Shown here: positions 24,901-38,515 of the stretch, one piece after another
Layout: each line of letters starts with the position of its first letter
Position numbering within the stretch: position 1 is the first letter of the stretch
Notes under the pieces: generated by a model
Seen by the model: only the letters and a program-made list of their open reading frames with translations
Databases searched by the model: none
What the model was told of the DNA's origin: nothing
Translations under genes and position numbers: made by a program
Assembly: GCA_023846275.1 (NCBI GenBank)
Contig: JAIUJO010000140.1
Location: 1,121,736 to 1,185,735, forward strand
Reading direction: 5' to 3'
DNA length: 64,000 nucleotides
From: Vanilla planifolia
Lineage: Eukaryota > Streptophyta > Magnoliopsida > Asparagales > Orchidaceae

Positions 24901-26812
24901 ATTCACAAATATACTCACATATATAGACATGCATATACACACACAGATACATACACACACAAACACATACACACATGGACAAGCCCATTCTCACACAAGC
25001 CTAGACACACAAACACACCCCATACAATTACACACATACACACATGTATGGATGCATGCACACAAACATGCACACACACATGTAAATGCATATGCACATG
25101 TACACACACACACACATACATCTAGACACACACACATAAACAAACACTCATTCACACAAAATGCACACACATGTACATGCACATGTACACATCCACATAA
25201 TGATACAAACATATACACACACATGTAGGCATGCACTCAACACACACATGCACTTATGCACACACAAATACACACATACATACACACAAAAATGCACACA
25301 ATTGTAGATGAACACAAATGCACATAGACACATACACATATAGTAGGAACACACACACAGACACACATATGCATGCATGCAAACATGTTCACACACACAA
25401 AAGCATAAACACATGCTTGCATGCACACACACACACACATATAGATGTTCATGCACACAAAAAAAACACACGCACACATAAATACACACATAGGCACAAA
25501 CATATATGTATGCAAGCATACAACTACAACTACACACATGCACATGCATACAAACAATACACACACACAAACATGTAGGTGCAAACTTATATGCACCTAC
25601 ACACTAACATCACCACACATGCATACACACACACACACTCACATGCACATATACAGACACATGCATGCACACACACACATACATAGAAACACACACAAAC
25701 ACATAACTATACATGTTTACAGATGCAAATACATGTGCACTCATGTACACGAACTCATGAAAGCACACAAACATGAACTCATGCATGTAATAGTATACAC
25801 ATATGCACACACGCATACACACATGTGTGCATACACAGATGTGTACAAACACTTGCATAGAAACACAAGCACACATAGGTACATAGACAAGTAAACAAAT
25901 GCACACACATACACACACAAGTAGACACACATATGCAATCACACACAAGTACATGCACACAAGGACACACATATAAACTCTAACACATGAGCTCACATGC
26001 ATATACACACATTTTCACACAGAACCACACATAAAAAAGAGCTCATTTGCACACACACAAATGAACTCATGCATACAAACATGCACATGCACATATGTAA
26101 GCACCCACACACATCAACACACCAAAACACACAAACAGAAACCTATGCACCAACACTCACACATGTGCACACATGCAATCGAATACACAAATGTGTTTGC
26201 AAGCACACATGCACAAGCACACACACATGCATACACACACAAGCACATGGACACATTCACAAACACATATACATGTACTAATACATGCACACATATGCAC
26301 AAACACACACAAAAACAATCACACATGAATTAATGCCTATACATACACACACACCACACACAAATGCATACTCACATACACACACACACATGTATAGGCA
26401 CACACACATGGATGCCCACAAGCACATGCCAACAAAGTAATGTGTATACTCATATACACACACATGTAGAGGCGCATATGCACACACCCACACACATGAT
26501 GCATGCACACACACATGTACATAAACATACCCACACATGCACATGCTTGCACACATGTACAAATATATAAAAACACACACAAATACACACACACATATGC
26601 ACATGCACATGAACCCACACACACACACACACACACATATAAATACACATTTGTCTGACACACACATGTAAATAAATGCACATGCATGCAAACACACACA
26701 CACACATTCTCATATGCACATGTGAACATATACATGCACACATAGGAACACATTCATGCATAGACACATGTACTCACACCTACACGCACATGCACATACA
26801 TATAAAAATACT
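21925..26812 (+). repeat. CA/CATGCA-rich degenerate array, block I
   Basis: 4.9 kb built almost entirely of ACAC, ACATGC, ACATAC and ACAAAC words on the top strand. G occurs mainly inside TG. Clean (CA)n runs are short, the longest about 22 bp (26616-26637). Departures from CA are mostly C-to-T or A-to-G, so long parts keep purine-pyrimidine alternation. CATGCA/TGCATG is common. No regular longer unit could be found by eye, but local echoes exist, such as 'ctcccactcacatgcac' at about 23927 and 23981. Open frames here encode His/Thr/Met-rich (plus) or Cys/Val/Met-rich (minus) strings and are composition artefacts. It ends abruptly where copia-3 begins. Confidence 0.9.
24497..24515. repeat. (AT)n microsatellite inside the CA array
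   Basis: About 19 bp of uninterrupted AT alternation following 'acatgc' and preceding 'acacac'. It keeps the purine-pyrimidine alternation in register with the flanks. Confidence 0.9.
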
Positions 26813-28979
26813 TGTTGTTTCCTTGGCAATGGCACTACTTGTTTGATGACAACAAAACCAATATGTTGGTTTTTCTAACACATTTCTCAAGTGTCTTTCA
26901 GGTCATGCATCTCAAGATCTTACAACAATAATCAATTGAAGAGTTTTGACTAAATGTCTTATGGAGCTATCCACAAGAGAAGCATTGTTAAGTTGTGTTG
27001 GTGGTTATGATCTATCTAGTTATGGCATAAATGGCATATCAAGGAGTTATTAATTAAACTCTTAGCGGAGTAGTTAACCATCAATATTCCATCTCCAAAA
27101 CATTTATTGATTTTTTTGTTTATCCTATCACTTGACTACAAATGATATAATTAGTTTTCATAGCATCATTTATTCACATGCATTGTTATTGATTCCTTAT
27201 GTTTACCATTTTAGTAGTTGTAAAAATATTTTGTTGTTTTAATAGCTAAAAAAAGCTTTGAAAAGTAACAAAAAATGATTAATACATATACAAAAGATAT
27301 TTTTTGAAAACAAAAAAATTGGTTAAAGAACACAACACATGGCTAAGCACATAGGCTTAGGCAAGTGCACCAAAATACAAGGTAATGAGCCTATGGAGTC
27401 ATAGGTAAGGAGATTATATGAACTAAGTTGGGTCAGGCCCAAGTCAAAATCAAACCTAATTTAGCTTAGAAGCATAACAAGTCATGATATATTTGCGAAA
27501 TATTATGTAACAAAGTGGGTCAGACCAGACCCATTATCACATGTTACAAGTAGTCTTATAAAGTATGCAAGTATCCTAGGGTATGAATTGTTGAGAACAC
27601 AAAGAGGAGCCAACCCCATGTACTAGCTCAAATTATAAAAGACGAGGAACTCTTATAACATGAAGTATGCATTAGTTTTTGAGCATGTGGGTCTAAGATT
27701 TTAGGAGCTATTATATCCAAAGCTTAATCGACACTATGCCATCTGATTGCAAGTTTTTGTGATCAAACAGTCCACATCATGCCTGCTTTTGTGAATAGTA
27801 GATTTCATTTAACTATCCTTCTAACAAGTTTGATTGAATGGTTGGGATCATCTTTCTATTTGTGAAAAATATATTTCAACTAGATGCCATCTATAGAACT
27901 TGATAAAATGTTTGTGCTCATCTTTTCCTGTATGATTAGTACTCTTCAGCATCAAGGTTAGATGTATGCCCTTTATTCAACATTTTGATTGAGAAACACT
28001 TGCTTCATCCACTCAAATCAGAGGATGGTTCTCATTCATAATCAACATTCCAGAAAGCTGTTTGTATTTATTTTAAATTAGTTGAATTTAACCTTACGAC
28101 ATCAATATTTTTAGAAAAGGTGCAAAATCGAAAATTGCAATCTATGTTTGATGCCTTTGCTAGAGCCTTGCTTATGACACAATTTTCCTACTTCAACATT
28201 TTCTTCAATTGCACATCTTATTAGTGACTTCTTTATAAATGATTATTTATTTCCTAATTCCTTTTACAATAAAAGAATCATAATAATTAAAAATTTTTGT
28301 TCATTCTATTTTTTCTTAATAACGTTAGGTCATATTAATAAAACTTTTAGATTTAATATTTCACAACTAAGTCATTTATATTGTTCCAATAATATTTAAT
28401 TATAGACTTATATTCTAATAACATAGTCCATAGAGTTATGTCATATAAGCTTTTACAAGTGAATAATAAAATATTATGACTAATTATTATTTTTTATTGT
28501 ATTTCATTATAGTAAGCTTTTATAATTATAGTTGTGATAGTGAACCCTTCCTTATCACGATAAAACAATTTGGGTTATATAGGATACCTCTACCTACAAT
28601 GGTGAACAGAGTGGTTTTGTTAATAAAATTCTAGACGGGTTTACTGGCGATGGAAGTAGCATGAGTTAGGCCAAATCATCTAAAACTCTTTTATCATATT
28701 TATTTTCTTTATTATTATGCAATTTATGATATTTTTCATATTTGATAATATTTAATTAAAAATATATATAAAAGAAACTTTCAAAAATATCTTTATCATG
28801 CATGAAATATTTTTTAATATCAAAAACTTCAATTTTTATACATTTTTATTTAGTAAAATTATAAAATGATTTATTTTATAATGCTAAATTTTAATTTAAG
28901 AAAAGGTTTTCAAAATAGAAAAAAGTTTAAAAGTATAATTCACCCCTTTTATGTATTAGTTTAGAAAAAAGTATCTCAA
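26813..28979 (+). repeat. Copia-3 5' LTR (~2.17 kb)
   Basis: It starts 'TGTTGTTTCC' directly against the array. 'TGATGACAACAAA' follows 31 bases in, with the partner in the 3' LTR at nearly the same distance. Around 28530-28660 come 'gggttatataggatacctc', 'gtggttttgttaataaaattctagacgggtt' (in parts) and 'agcatgagttaggcc', and at about 28940 'aattcacccctttta'. These resemble the R/U5 end of long plant copia LTRs, which finish with an 'ATTCACCCCC' block shortly before the primer-binding site. No ORF is credible. Confidence 0.75.
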
Positions 28980-28980
28980 G

Positions 28981-28992
28981 TCGTATCATAGC
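28981..28992 (+). other. Copia-3 primer-binding site
   Basis: TCGTATCATAGC matches 10 of 12 bases of TGGTATCAGAGC, complementary to initiator tRNA-Met. It lies just after the 5' LTR and before the gag trace, where minus-strand DNA synthesis would be primed. Confidence 0.7.
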
Positions 28993-29065
28993 AAATTACA
29001 TCAAGGAAAGAAGTTTCTAAAAGAAGATCCTATTTGTTTCATTCCTTATATGGTTAACTTCATGC

Positions 29066-29345
29066 ATCTACTTATGTTTGAAGGAAAAAGATTTATTTTA
29101 TGAACAAATGAATTTAAAACTTTTATTTTAAATATTAGTGTTGAGTTATGGTTATTATTTAAAAATTATTTTATTATTTCTAATGATTTTAATGAATATT
29201 CCAGAACTTCAAGGAAAAGAAATGCCAAAGGAATGAAGTATCTTTATTTTTCTTTGCCACAACAAATTAGAATCAAGATTTGTCATCTAAAAATCTGTTT
29301 TTAGGTTATGTATGAACTATAAAATTTATATGATGAATTGGTTAT
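29066..29345 (+). pseudogene. Copia-3 gag (UBN2-like) remnant
   Basis: One plus-strand frame, broken by three stops, reads 'MFEGKRFIL-TNEFKTFILN', then 'VELWLLFKNYF', then 'NAKGMKYLYFSLPQQIRIKI' and 'VMYEL-NLYDEL'. This follows plant copia gag: 'FDGxNFxxWKxRMKxFL', 'DLWDVVENGY', 'NAKAxxxLYxALxxxxFxxI', 'AKEMWDxLxxLYEG'. It lies about 75 bp after the primer-binding site, as expected for a gag start. No CCHC knuckle is seen after it. Gag would form the particle that packages element RNA. Confidence 0.7.
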
Positions 29346-30399
29346 GCTTCCCACTCAAGATAAGAAACAAATAAGGAATCAAACAAAAAAAAGAAAAGAG
29401 AAAGAGGAAGAGAGAAACTTTATGCACCTTAAAAGCAAATTCTTCATCTCAAGGTGCACAACATTTTCTACCTTTGATAATGATAGTCACATTATTAATG
29501 ATAATTAATTGACTATTTCTTTTTATGCACTTATAGTTGAGCATACAAAATCGATTAGGACTTAGTATTAAGCAATATTAATTATTTAGAATTTATTAGT
29601 TAATGCATACAATTGTTGTATAATGAATTCAAATATTGTAAGCAAATCAACACCATAGTTTCTTAATAACATGCTTTGATAAAATGTAATTGAATGATGA
29701 TATGATTTGTTATTAAAAATGAACACAACAATTAGTAGTCCTTTATAGATAATTTATTTTGGACAAAAAAATTCTTAAGTTTAGATGAAAAGAAACTTGG
29801 ACTTTTTTATTGACATCGATTTTCTCTAAATTTACATGAGTTAACTTTTATAAGAATAAAAGTTTAACAATAATAGGTTTTGTTAAATTGGTTAGATAAT
29901 TAGAAAGATAAAATTATTTTTATTTAATAAATTTTAAAAAATAAATATCTGTATGACTATTATAAAGAATAAAAAATATGAGATCAATTTTATCTCCCAA
30001 TTTAAAAAACATGCAATAGTATTCAAGGAAAAATAGTAAACAATATATGTTTGTAGATAATATAGATCATAAAGTTTCTAGTTTATATTAATTATTTTTC
30101 TTTCCAAAAGAGAAGATATTTGAAAATTTTATTAATATGATTTGAGAATTCAAAAAATAAAAATATACATGTTGTTTTTTGATGAGTTATTTATAAAAAA
30201 ATAAAAAATAAATATTTTAATAATTATATAGAATTATTTGTGAATTTAGAATTGAAGGAAAAAAGGTAAATTAGAAAGGAATATAAAGAAGGTTGTTAAC
30301 AACTTTCTTTAGTATGATAACGTAAAAATCCATTTGAATTAATTAAATGATATGCTAGTCAAGGATTTAGAACCTAAGTTTCTATAACTGTAATTGATC
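29346..30399 (+). other. Copia-3 interior where protease and integrase should be; not recognisable
   Basis: About 1 kb of very AT-rich DNA with many stops. A run of purines at about 29380-29415 looks like low-complexity sequence. No DSG protease site or integrase motif was found. Normal gag-to-RT spacing in copia is over 2 kb, so part of this region is probably deleted. Confidence 0.45.
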
Positions 30400-30680
30400 A
30401 AATACATTTGCATCATTCATCCAACCAATATTTGTTGAAGAAGCTCTTAAGGGTGTAGGTTCATGTCACGAATTGATAATTAGTTGCACTAGAGAGAAAT
30501 TAAGTAGAAAAATTAGTTCATATGCTTAGTCATCAACAATTGATTAGAGCTAAATTGGTATTCAAGAATAAACTATATGAAATATAAGCAACTAGTACAA
30601 ATAATATTGGGTTTGTACTAAGGGTATATAATCAACTTAATCATTACATGAGAAATCATAAAAAATATTATATTTCAGTT
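30400..30680 (+). pseudogene. Copia-3 reverse transcriptase N-terminal remnant
   Basis: The plus strand reads 'FVEEALKGVGSCHELI' near 30422, then after a frameshift 'ERN-VEKLVHMLSHQQLIRAKLVFKNKLYE' (quoted in pieces) and 'NNIGFVLRVYNQLNHY' up to about 30650. This matches the copia RT entry 'PKxVEEALKDxDWIxAMQEEL', 'FERNEVWxLVPRPxHQxxIGTKWVFKNKLDE' and 'NKARLVAQGYNQxEGIDY'. The match ends before the catalytic core; no YVDD was found. At least one frameshift and several stops are present. Confidence 0.78.
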
Positions 30681-31590
30681 TATTAGGGATTATATCATTA
30701 ACAGTTTAATAGAAATATAGTAATAAAACTTAGGGAAAGCTTAGGCTAGACATCATGGAGAGTAAACAATTTTATCCGTTAAATATATCCAAGATCTTTC
30801 CTTATTAAAATATTTAATAATTTTTATTAAATTAATTTTTTTTGGATAAAGACTAAAGCATTATTGTTTCTTTTTGAAAGAAATTTAGATTTGTTAGTTC
30901 ATATCATTGTGGTAAAGCTATAAATAATTTTTACAAGTGAATTCTCTTAGACTTTATTATTAACATTGATAGGAAATGATTTATTAATTAGAAATTAACT
31001 ATAGTTCTTAGAATTTATAGTTGCATATCCATGATTCCATTATATATCTCTTAATCTTTTTGAATTTAAAAATGGGAGAAGTCCTTGAAAACATGTTTGA
31101 TCTTGTGATTTTATTTTAAATTTAGTTCTCATAAAAATTGTTAGAGACATATATAAAGTAAAAGAGTTTAAAATCTTCAAAATTATTAAACTACACACGA
31201 ATAGACTACATAATAATTAATTAGTATTGTTATGTCTATAAAAGATATTTAATATTTTCCCTTATAAAGTATAATGATTATTTTTTAATTATGCTTAAAA
31301 ATTAATAAATTAATTTTTTTGATATATTTTTTAACAAAGATGCACTAAACCCTTAGATATTTAAAGTCAAATTATGTATAAATATTATTGCCATGTGTAC
31401 CTTTGTTTGCATCTTTCTCTTTTATTTTAACTTTTGTTGCATGACAAAAACAAGGAGAGATGTATGAAAAAAAACATTTAATACATCTCAAGCTTGTGCA
31501 TAATTATATCAATTTCATATATTTAAGGTAAGCAAGAATGTAAGAGGAGCATATATATGCTTACATAATTTATATATTTTTATTTCACTA
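30681..31590 (+). other. Copia-3 3' interior, no motif recognised
   Basis: Roughly 0.9 kb of AT-rich DNA that should encode the RT core and RNase H but shows no conserved block. A purine-rich 'aaaacaaggagagatg' at about 31446-31461 resembles a polypurine tract but lies 155 bp before the LTR, so it is either a decoy or a second tract. Confidence 0.4.
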
Positions 31591-31615
31591 TTTTGTCATC
31601 TTAAAATAAGCAATA
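31591..31615 (+). other. Decayed polypurine/LTR junction of copia-3
   Basis: 'TTTTGTCATC' followed by 'TTAAAATAAGCAATA' stands directly before the LTR's TG at 31616. Plant copia elements typically have 'TTTGTCATCA...AAAGGGGGAGAT' at this point. The left half is well kept and the purine run is degraded. Confidence 0.55.
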
Positions 31616-32478
31616 TGATTGTACTTTTGATCAAGACATCACTTATTTAATGACAACAAAATAGTTGTGTTAGTTTTTTTGATATATTTCTCAAGTTTTT
31701 TTCGGTCAAGCATCTGAAACTCTTATAGGATCAATCAATTGAACTGCTTTGACCAGATATCTCATGGAGTAATTCACAAGTGAAGCAAAGTCAAGTTGTG
31801 ATGGAACCTCCTCTCTAGTTGTGTCTTAAAGGGCTGATCAAGGAGTCGTGGATCAAACTCATGAAGGAGAAGCTGACCGCCAAGAGTTTATCTCTAAAGT
31901 ATCAACTAGTTTGATTATTTATCTTATTACTTAATTAGATCTTGTATAATTAGGATCATAACTACATTCAATTATATGTATTATTATTGATTTATTGTGT
32001 ATTATTATTTTAGTAGTTACAAAACTATTTTGAAATTTTAATAGCTAGAAAATTCCTTTCAAAAGTAATAAAAACAATAATAATAAATATATGAAAGAGG
32101 TTTTTAAAAACAAAAAAATTTGAAAAATAACCCAACAAGTAGCCAAGCCAATAGGCTTCGGCCAAGTGGCCTGAAGTACAAGGAAATCTGCCTAAGGAGT
32201 TGCGTGTAAATAAACCATCTAAAGCAAGTTGAATGAGGCCCATGTCTCGGCCAAACCCAATCCAACTTGGAAGCATAACAAGTCATGACATTTTTGATAT
32301 TTTAATAGCAATTAAATTTCTTTTAAAAGTAATAAAATAATAATAAATAAATATATAAAACATGTTTCAAGAAAACAAAAAATTTGGCCAAACAATCTAA
32401 CACATGGCTAAGCCCATAAACTCGAGCCAAGTAGCCTGAAGATCTTGGCAATGGGCTTAATGAGTCATAAGGAGACTG
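31616..32478 (+). repeat. Copia-3 3' LTR, truncated
   Basis: It is collinear with 26813-27425 or so: 'TGACAACAAAA', 'tttctcaagt', 'ggtcaagcatct', 'aatcaattgaa', 'ttttagtagtta', 'aaaacaaaaaaatt' and 'agcataacaagtcatga' occur in both in order. About three quarters of the LTR (R/U5 side) is missing. The sequence ends at about 32478, where CA-rich array resumes ('acttacaaacatccacac'). Confidence 0.78.
32031..32478 (+). repeat. Tandem duplication inside the 3' LTR (~261-bp unit)
   Basis: The segment starting 'ttttgaaattttaatagcta' at 32031 is repeated from 32292 ('ttttgatattttaatagcaa'), again with 'cttttaaaagtaataaaa', 'aaaacaaaaaa', 'catggctaagcccata' and 'aagtagcctgaag'. The second unit is cut at 32478. 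The 5' LTR has this segment once (about 27227-27490), so duplication came after or during insertion. Confidence 0.75.
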
Positions 32479-35210
32479 TGTGACCATGTTTACTTACAAA
32501 CATCCACACGCACTCATGCACACTCATGCGCACACACACACATGCATTCATACAAACATGCACACAAACTATACACATAGAAATACATATATGCACATAT
32601 ACATAGATTAATAGATGACACACACAAACACAAGCATACACAAACACACAAGCACATAAGCATGCACATACAAATGCACATGCATATGCATAAAGCCACA
32701 CACAGCCATGCACACAAATACAAATGAATATGTACACTAATAAACAACACACATGCACACGCACAAACACACATGCCTGTATGCACACACACATGCACAT
32801 GCACACACACACACACATGCAAATACATGGCCACACATGCATGTACACACACCTACAATCATACATGCCCACGTCCACACACTCACAAACACTTATGCAC
32901 ACACATGTACACATACATGTACACCCACACTCATACATGCATAAGCAGACACATACACATGAACATACCTAACCACACGCTCGTAAACTTACAAGCACAC
33001 GCACATGCATACAATTGTATACACACACACACACACAAGTAAATGCATAGGCACACACAAATGCACACACACTCTCACAAACACACACATGCACACAAAC
33101 CTATATGCATGCACCAACACACACTCACACTCATGTACACATATGTGCACACACACACATGCCCATGCCCACATGCTCATGCATCCACACCCACTAACCC
33201 ACCTACATGCACACTCGCACACACACATGCACACATAGAAATAGATCCATGTGCCCATCCACATTAATGTGTGCACACATGCAAGCACACATGCAAGCAC
33301 ACATTCATAACAACACTTATACATACACATAAGATCACAAACACACATGCATGCACACGCACTTACACATATGCACAGATAGACACTTGTACACATGAAA
33401 ATACACACATACACACTTGCAAAAATACACATGCACAAAGACACAAGCGCACGTGCATGTTTGTATAGACATTCACATATGCACGTTTGTACCGAAATTC
33501 ACATATGCATGTATGCAAACACACATGCATATATGTATACACACACAAACAAGCACAAGTACACAAACATGCACACACACACACACACACATACACACAT
33601 CGAAGCACACACACATATACAAACACACAAACACTTGCTTATGCTCACACATGCACAAAATAACCTTCACATACACGCGCTCATGCCCACACACATACAT
33701 GCATAAACACACACACATGAAATCTAGCACCGACACACAAGTGCACACAAGAACACATACACACACACATGCACAGTCATAGACATAGGCTCATACACAC
33801 AAACACACACACACTCAATCACACACATGCACACACACAAATACACATAGAAAAAAAAACACCCACAAGTATACACATGTGTCTACATACACATACATGT
33901 ACACACATAAACAAACATACACACACACATATAAATATCATAGATGCCCACACACACAAATGCACAAGTGCACATGCATAGACACACACCACGTACACAT
34001 TTGCATACACGTGCACACACATGCTTGCAAACTGACATATACACGCACTCGTACACACACATGCATGTGTCTGCAGATGCACATGCACACACACAAGCCA
34101 ACACACATGCATGCACACAAGCATGCACACATGCACATGCTGGTAAACACACACACATTTATGTACTCATATGCGTGCATATGGCAACTCACACACACAT
34201 GGAAGCACACACATGTACACACATGCACCAACACACATATATACTCATAAAGGTATATACATGCACAGGCACATTCCCACCTATACAAGAACACATATAT
34301 GCACACACACACACACACATGCATACACACATGTCTACATGCACACATGTGCACATGCACATACACACACATATGCATACATTCACATGTACACACTCAT
34401 AAGTTCTCACACATAAACATGTCTAAGCATGTACAAACATATGCACAAGCACAAAAACATTCATACGCACACACCCACACACATAAACATATGCATTCGA
34501 ACACATGCATACCAAAGCATGTGTACACTTGCATGTGCATGAACACATACACACATGTAGACACTCTTGTGCACACAACCACACAAATGCATACATGCAC
34601 ACAAATGCATGGACAAAAGCATACACATACCCCAAAAGTGCATAAACACAAGCACATAAATACTCTAGCATTCTCACGCACACACACACATAAACAAACA
34701 AACACATGCACAACCAAATACACTTGCATGCACACACAAGTAGTAACATGGATGTACACATACTCACATGCATCCATCCACACACACACATGCACACAAG
34801 CAAAACATGCACAAAAATATGCATACAAACTCACGTACAGGCAAACCATGCAAACACTCGTGCACACATACACACATGATGTCACACGAACACCCACACA
34901 TGCGCTCACATGTGTGCATGCACACGTGCCCAAAAGAACACACCTGCACACACACATATACACACATTCAAACATGAACACAAATACACACACACATGCA
35001 TGCACACACTTGCACCTTCACTCACACAAGCCCATGAACATGAACTCACACATGTGCTTAGGAACACACATAAATACACAAGCACAAATATGCACATGCA
35101 CAAGCTTTCATTACACATGCACACCCATTGGCACATACACCTTAGCACACATGCATGCACACACACTCATGCACGCACACATGAACATACACTTGTACAT
35201 GCACAAGAAT

Positions 35211-35228
35211 GCACATATGCATATGTGC
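35211..35228. repeat. 18-bp perfect palindrome in the array
   Basis: GCACATATGCATATGTGC equals its own reverse complement. It is centred on TGCA and follows the array's own vocabulary, so it may have arisen by chance in this composition. Confidence 0.9.
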
Positions 35229-38200
35229 ATATACACACACTCTCACACATACATACATAGGTGCACACACATGCATGCACACACAGACCTACCTACACCC
35301 ACACCCATAAACACATACACACACATGTACACATGTGCATACAGCACACAAACACATGCATGCACACATGCACACATAGACACGTACAAGCAAACAAATA
35401 ACCACACACATCTAAAGATTCACAAAATATACACATGCACACACAAACACATGTGCACACAAACATGCAAACATGCACAAACACTTACGCACATGATCAT
35501 GCATGCACATAGACACAAGCACACTTGCACACATCACACGTGTTATTATGCACTAATGCAGAGACATACACACATAAGCATATGTGTGCAGAACACATGC
35601 AAGCACACACGTGCACACAAAAACATGCACCTACACACATGCATGCACATAAACACATACATGCACATGCATGTATGCATGTCACGTGAAGACAAAAATA
35701 TACACACTTACACACATGCACATGCAATAGCACAAATATTTACATGCACTCATAGAATCATGCACATGCATAGGCACAAGCAGACATGAAGGCACAAACA
35801 CATGTGTACACACAAACACAAACTTACACACACACACACATGCATGCACATAGAAATGCATACAAAAGCACATAAGTACACTCATGCACACACATATGTA
35901 CATACACATACACACACAAGCATGTTGACACATACATGCACACAAAAGCATGCACATATGCACATGCCCACACACAAATAAACATACACACTCACACAAA
36001 GGCAAGCACATGCACACGAATGAGCATGCAAACATGCACATATGCATAAATGCTCAAACACACTTGAACACATATAGAAATAATACAAACAGACACAAAA
36101 TAATGCACATGCATCTACGCTTGCATTCACATACACACATGCAAATGTAAACACACACAAGCACATATATATGGACACATACACACAAATTTGAACACAT
36201 GCACACACAAACAAATGCATTCACAAACACACACACACACATGCAAATACATGCAAACACGCACTCACATACACACGTGCACACACCCACACCCACAACA
36301 TGGAAACACATGCACATTCATCCACACACTCTTACCTATGCATGTAAACACATGCACACACAAAAGCATATGCACACACACACACACACACACATGCACA
36401 TGCACACAAGCACCAAAACATGTATGACACACAATCACACAAAAATATGCATACACACATGCATGCACCTAAACACACAAGCACATACATGCATGCATAG
36501 ACACATCCACGTGCACAGAAGAACACATACACAACTGAAGCACACAATCACAAGCATATGCATGTTTACATACACAAAAATGAACACACACATAAAGACA
36601 AACATGAATATTCACATGCACTTGCACACACATGCATGCACATAAGCACACACGTGAACTAGTTTGCACAAATATATGAAATACACACCAATGCATACAC
36701 ACATGCACCCATGCACACACAGAAACACACACAAATATGCTTACACATATACATAAAAAGACACACACTAGACCATGCATACATATGCACACACACACCA
36801 ACAAACACACACACACAGACTTATACTCACAAGCATAAACACACACACAAAGTAATGCACAGACACCCACAAACAAACACATATGTAAACATGTAAGCAT
36901 ACACACACACACATACACATGTACCCATGCATACACACATGCACACGTGCAAGGATATGCATGCATATGAACATGTATATGAACACATGCACACATACAC
37001 ACACTCTGTACATGAATGCACGTGCAAACACTAACATGTAGACACACACATGAACACAGACACACATGCATAGACATCCACACTCATACACACACATGCA
37101 TGAATGCAAAAGCACCCTTGTCGATGCACACACATATGCATACACAATCATACACATGTGCATGCTAACAAAGACAAGCATGCATGCACACATAGACAAA
37201 CATGCATATACACACACACATGTTAAAACATGTGCACACACATATGTATACACATGCACATGAATGTACACACATGCACACACATATAGGTACCATGATA
37301 CACACAAATATTCTCACACACACATACATACAGATACACCTATACATGCATAAACACACATATACTTACACACAAATGCACACACATAAACACAATGCAC
37401 ATGAATAGACATGCATGAGCATGCAAACATACTCACATGTATAGGCTTACACACATATGCAAACATACACAAATGCACTTGAACACATTAATGCACACAC
37501 ACACACATATAGCAGATGCACCCACACACACATATGCACACCACACAAACACAGATGTACCCTTACACACAGACATGCACACACATGCGCATGCACATGC
37601 AAACATCAACACATGAACACATACCCAAACACACTAAAGTACACACACTTATACACATGCATGCATGCACTCACGCAAGGACACACATATGCACACACAT
37701 ATGCACACATTCACACGTATGCACACAAGCATACATATTTACATTATTATATGCATACACACTTGCACACATAGGTACACACATATGTGCACACACACCC
37801 ACACACACACTCATTGCCACATACAAACGCACACATGCACAATTGGAAATGCAACCACAAATGCACATACGCATACACCAGAACACATACATGCTTGCAC
37901 ACACACATAAACATGCACACATAAGAGCACATGCACATGCAAACACATACAAACACAAGTGCAACCATGCACTCACATGCATGCATACACAAACACATGC
38001 ATGCGCTCACACAAACACAAACAAACATGTGCATGCAGATGAACACACTCAAACATGTACAAGCACACAAATGTAGGCACATATCCATACACACACAAAC
38101 TTAGATACATGCACATGCACACACACAAGAACATGCATGTGTACACTTACACACACAGATATGAACCCTCGTAGTGACACACACACACACATATACGCAC

Positions 38201-38486
38201 CCACAATCACAAGCATGCATGCACACTCACGAACACACACAAACACATGCACATGTATGCACACACATAAACGTGAACACACACACATAAACATGCATGT
38301 GCACACACCATCACAAGCATGTGCACAACAACCTAAACATGTGCACACACATACACACAAAGTCACACATGCATGCACATACACGTATATACACACGTAC
38401 ACACATCTACCCAAACCAATGCAAAATTAACATGCATACCCACATAGACAAATGCAGAAAAACTAACACACATGAATACACACAAG

Positions 38487-38515
38487 TATAGATGTGCACA
38501 TTGTGCACATCTATA
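38487..38515. repeat. 14-bp inverted repeat with 1-nt spacer
   Basis: TATAGATGTGCACA and TGTGCACATCTATA face each other around a single T. The arms are perfect complements and include non-array letters (TATAGATG), so this is less likely to be a chance product of CA composition. It could form a cruciform or, if transcribed, a tight hairpin followed by 'aaaag'. Confidence 0.9.

Larger units (their letters stand above)
26813..32478 (+). mobile_element. Copia-3 LTR retrotransposon inserted in the CA array
   Basis: The two LTR copies, 26813 on and 31616 on, are collinear for more than 600 bp. A primer-binding site (28981), gag-like (29066-29345) and RT-like (30400-30680) traces and a polypurine-like junction (31591-31615) occur in the correct order on the plus strand. 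CA array of the same orientation lies directly on both sides, so the element split a single array. The 3' LTR is cut short at about 32478, so the right target duplication is lost. Protease, integrase and RNase H are not recognisable in the AT-rich interior. Confidence 0.8.

Noticed and set aside
31446..31461. Purine tract 'aaaacaaggagagatg' as the true 3' LTR boundary
   Set aside because: Similarity between the LTR copies starts only at about 31616, directly after a better 'TTTTGTCATC' junction; kept only as a possible second tract.
32025..32286. Minus-strand frames of 83 and 60 codons
   Set aside because: They fall in the copia-3 3' LTR and are not open in the matching part of the 5' LTR.
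26813..32478. Single-copy host gene between the array blocks
   Set aside because: Paired LTRs, primer site, gag and RT traces identify it as a copia element; no other ORF of note.
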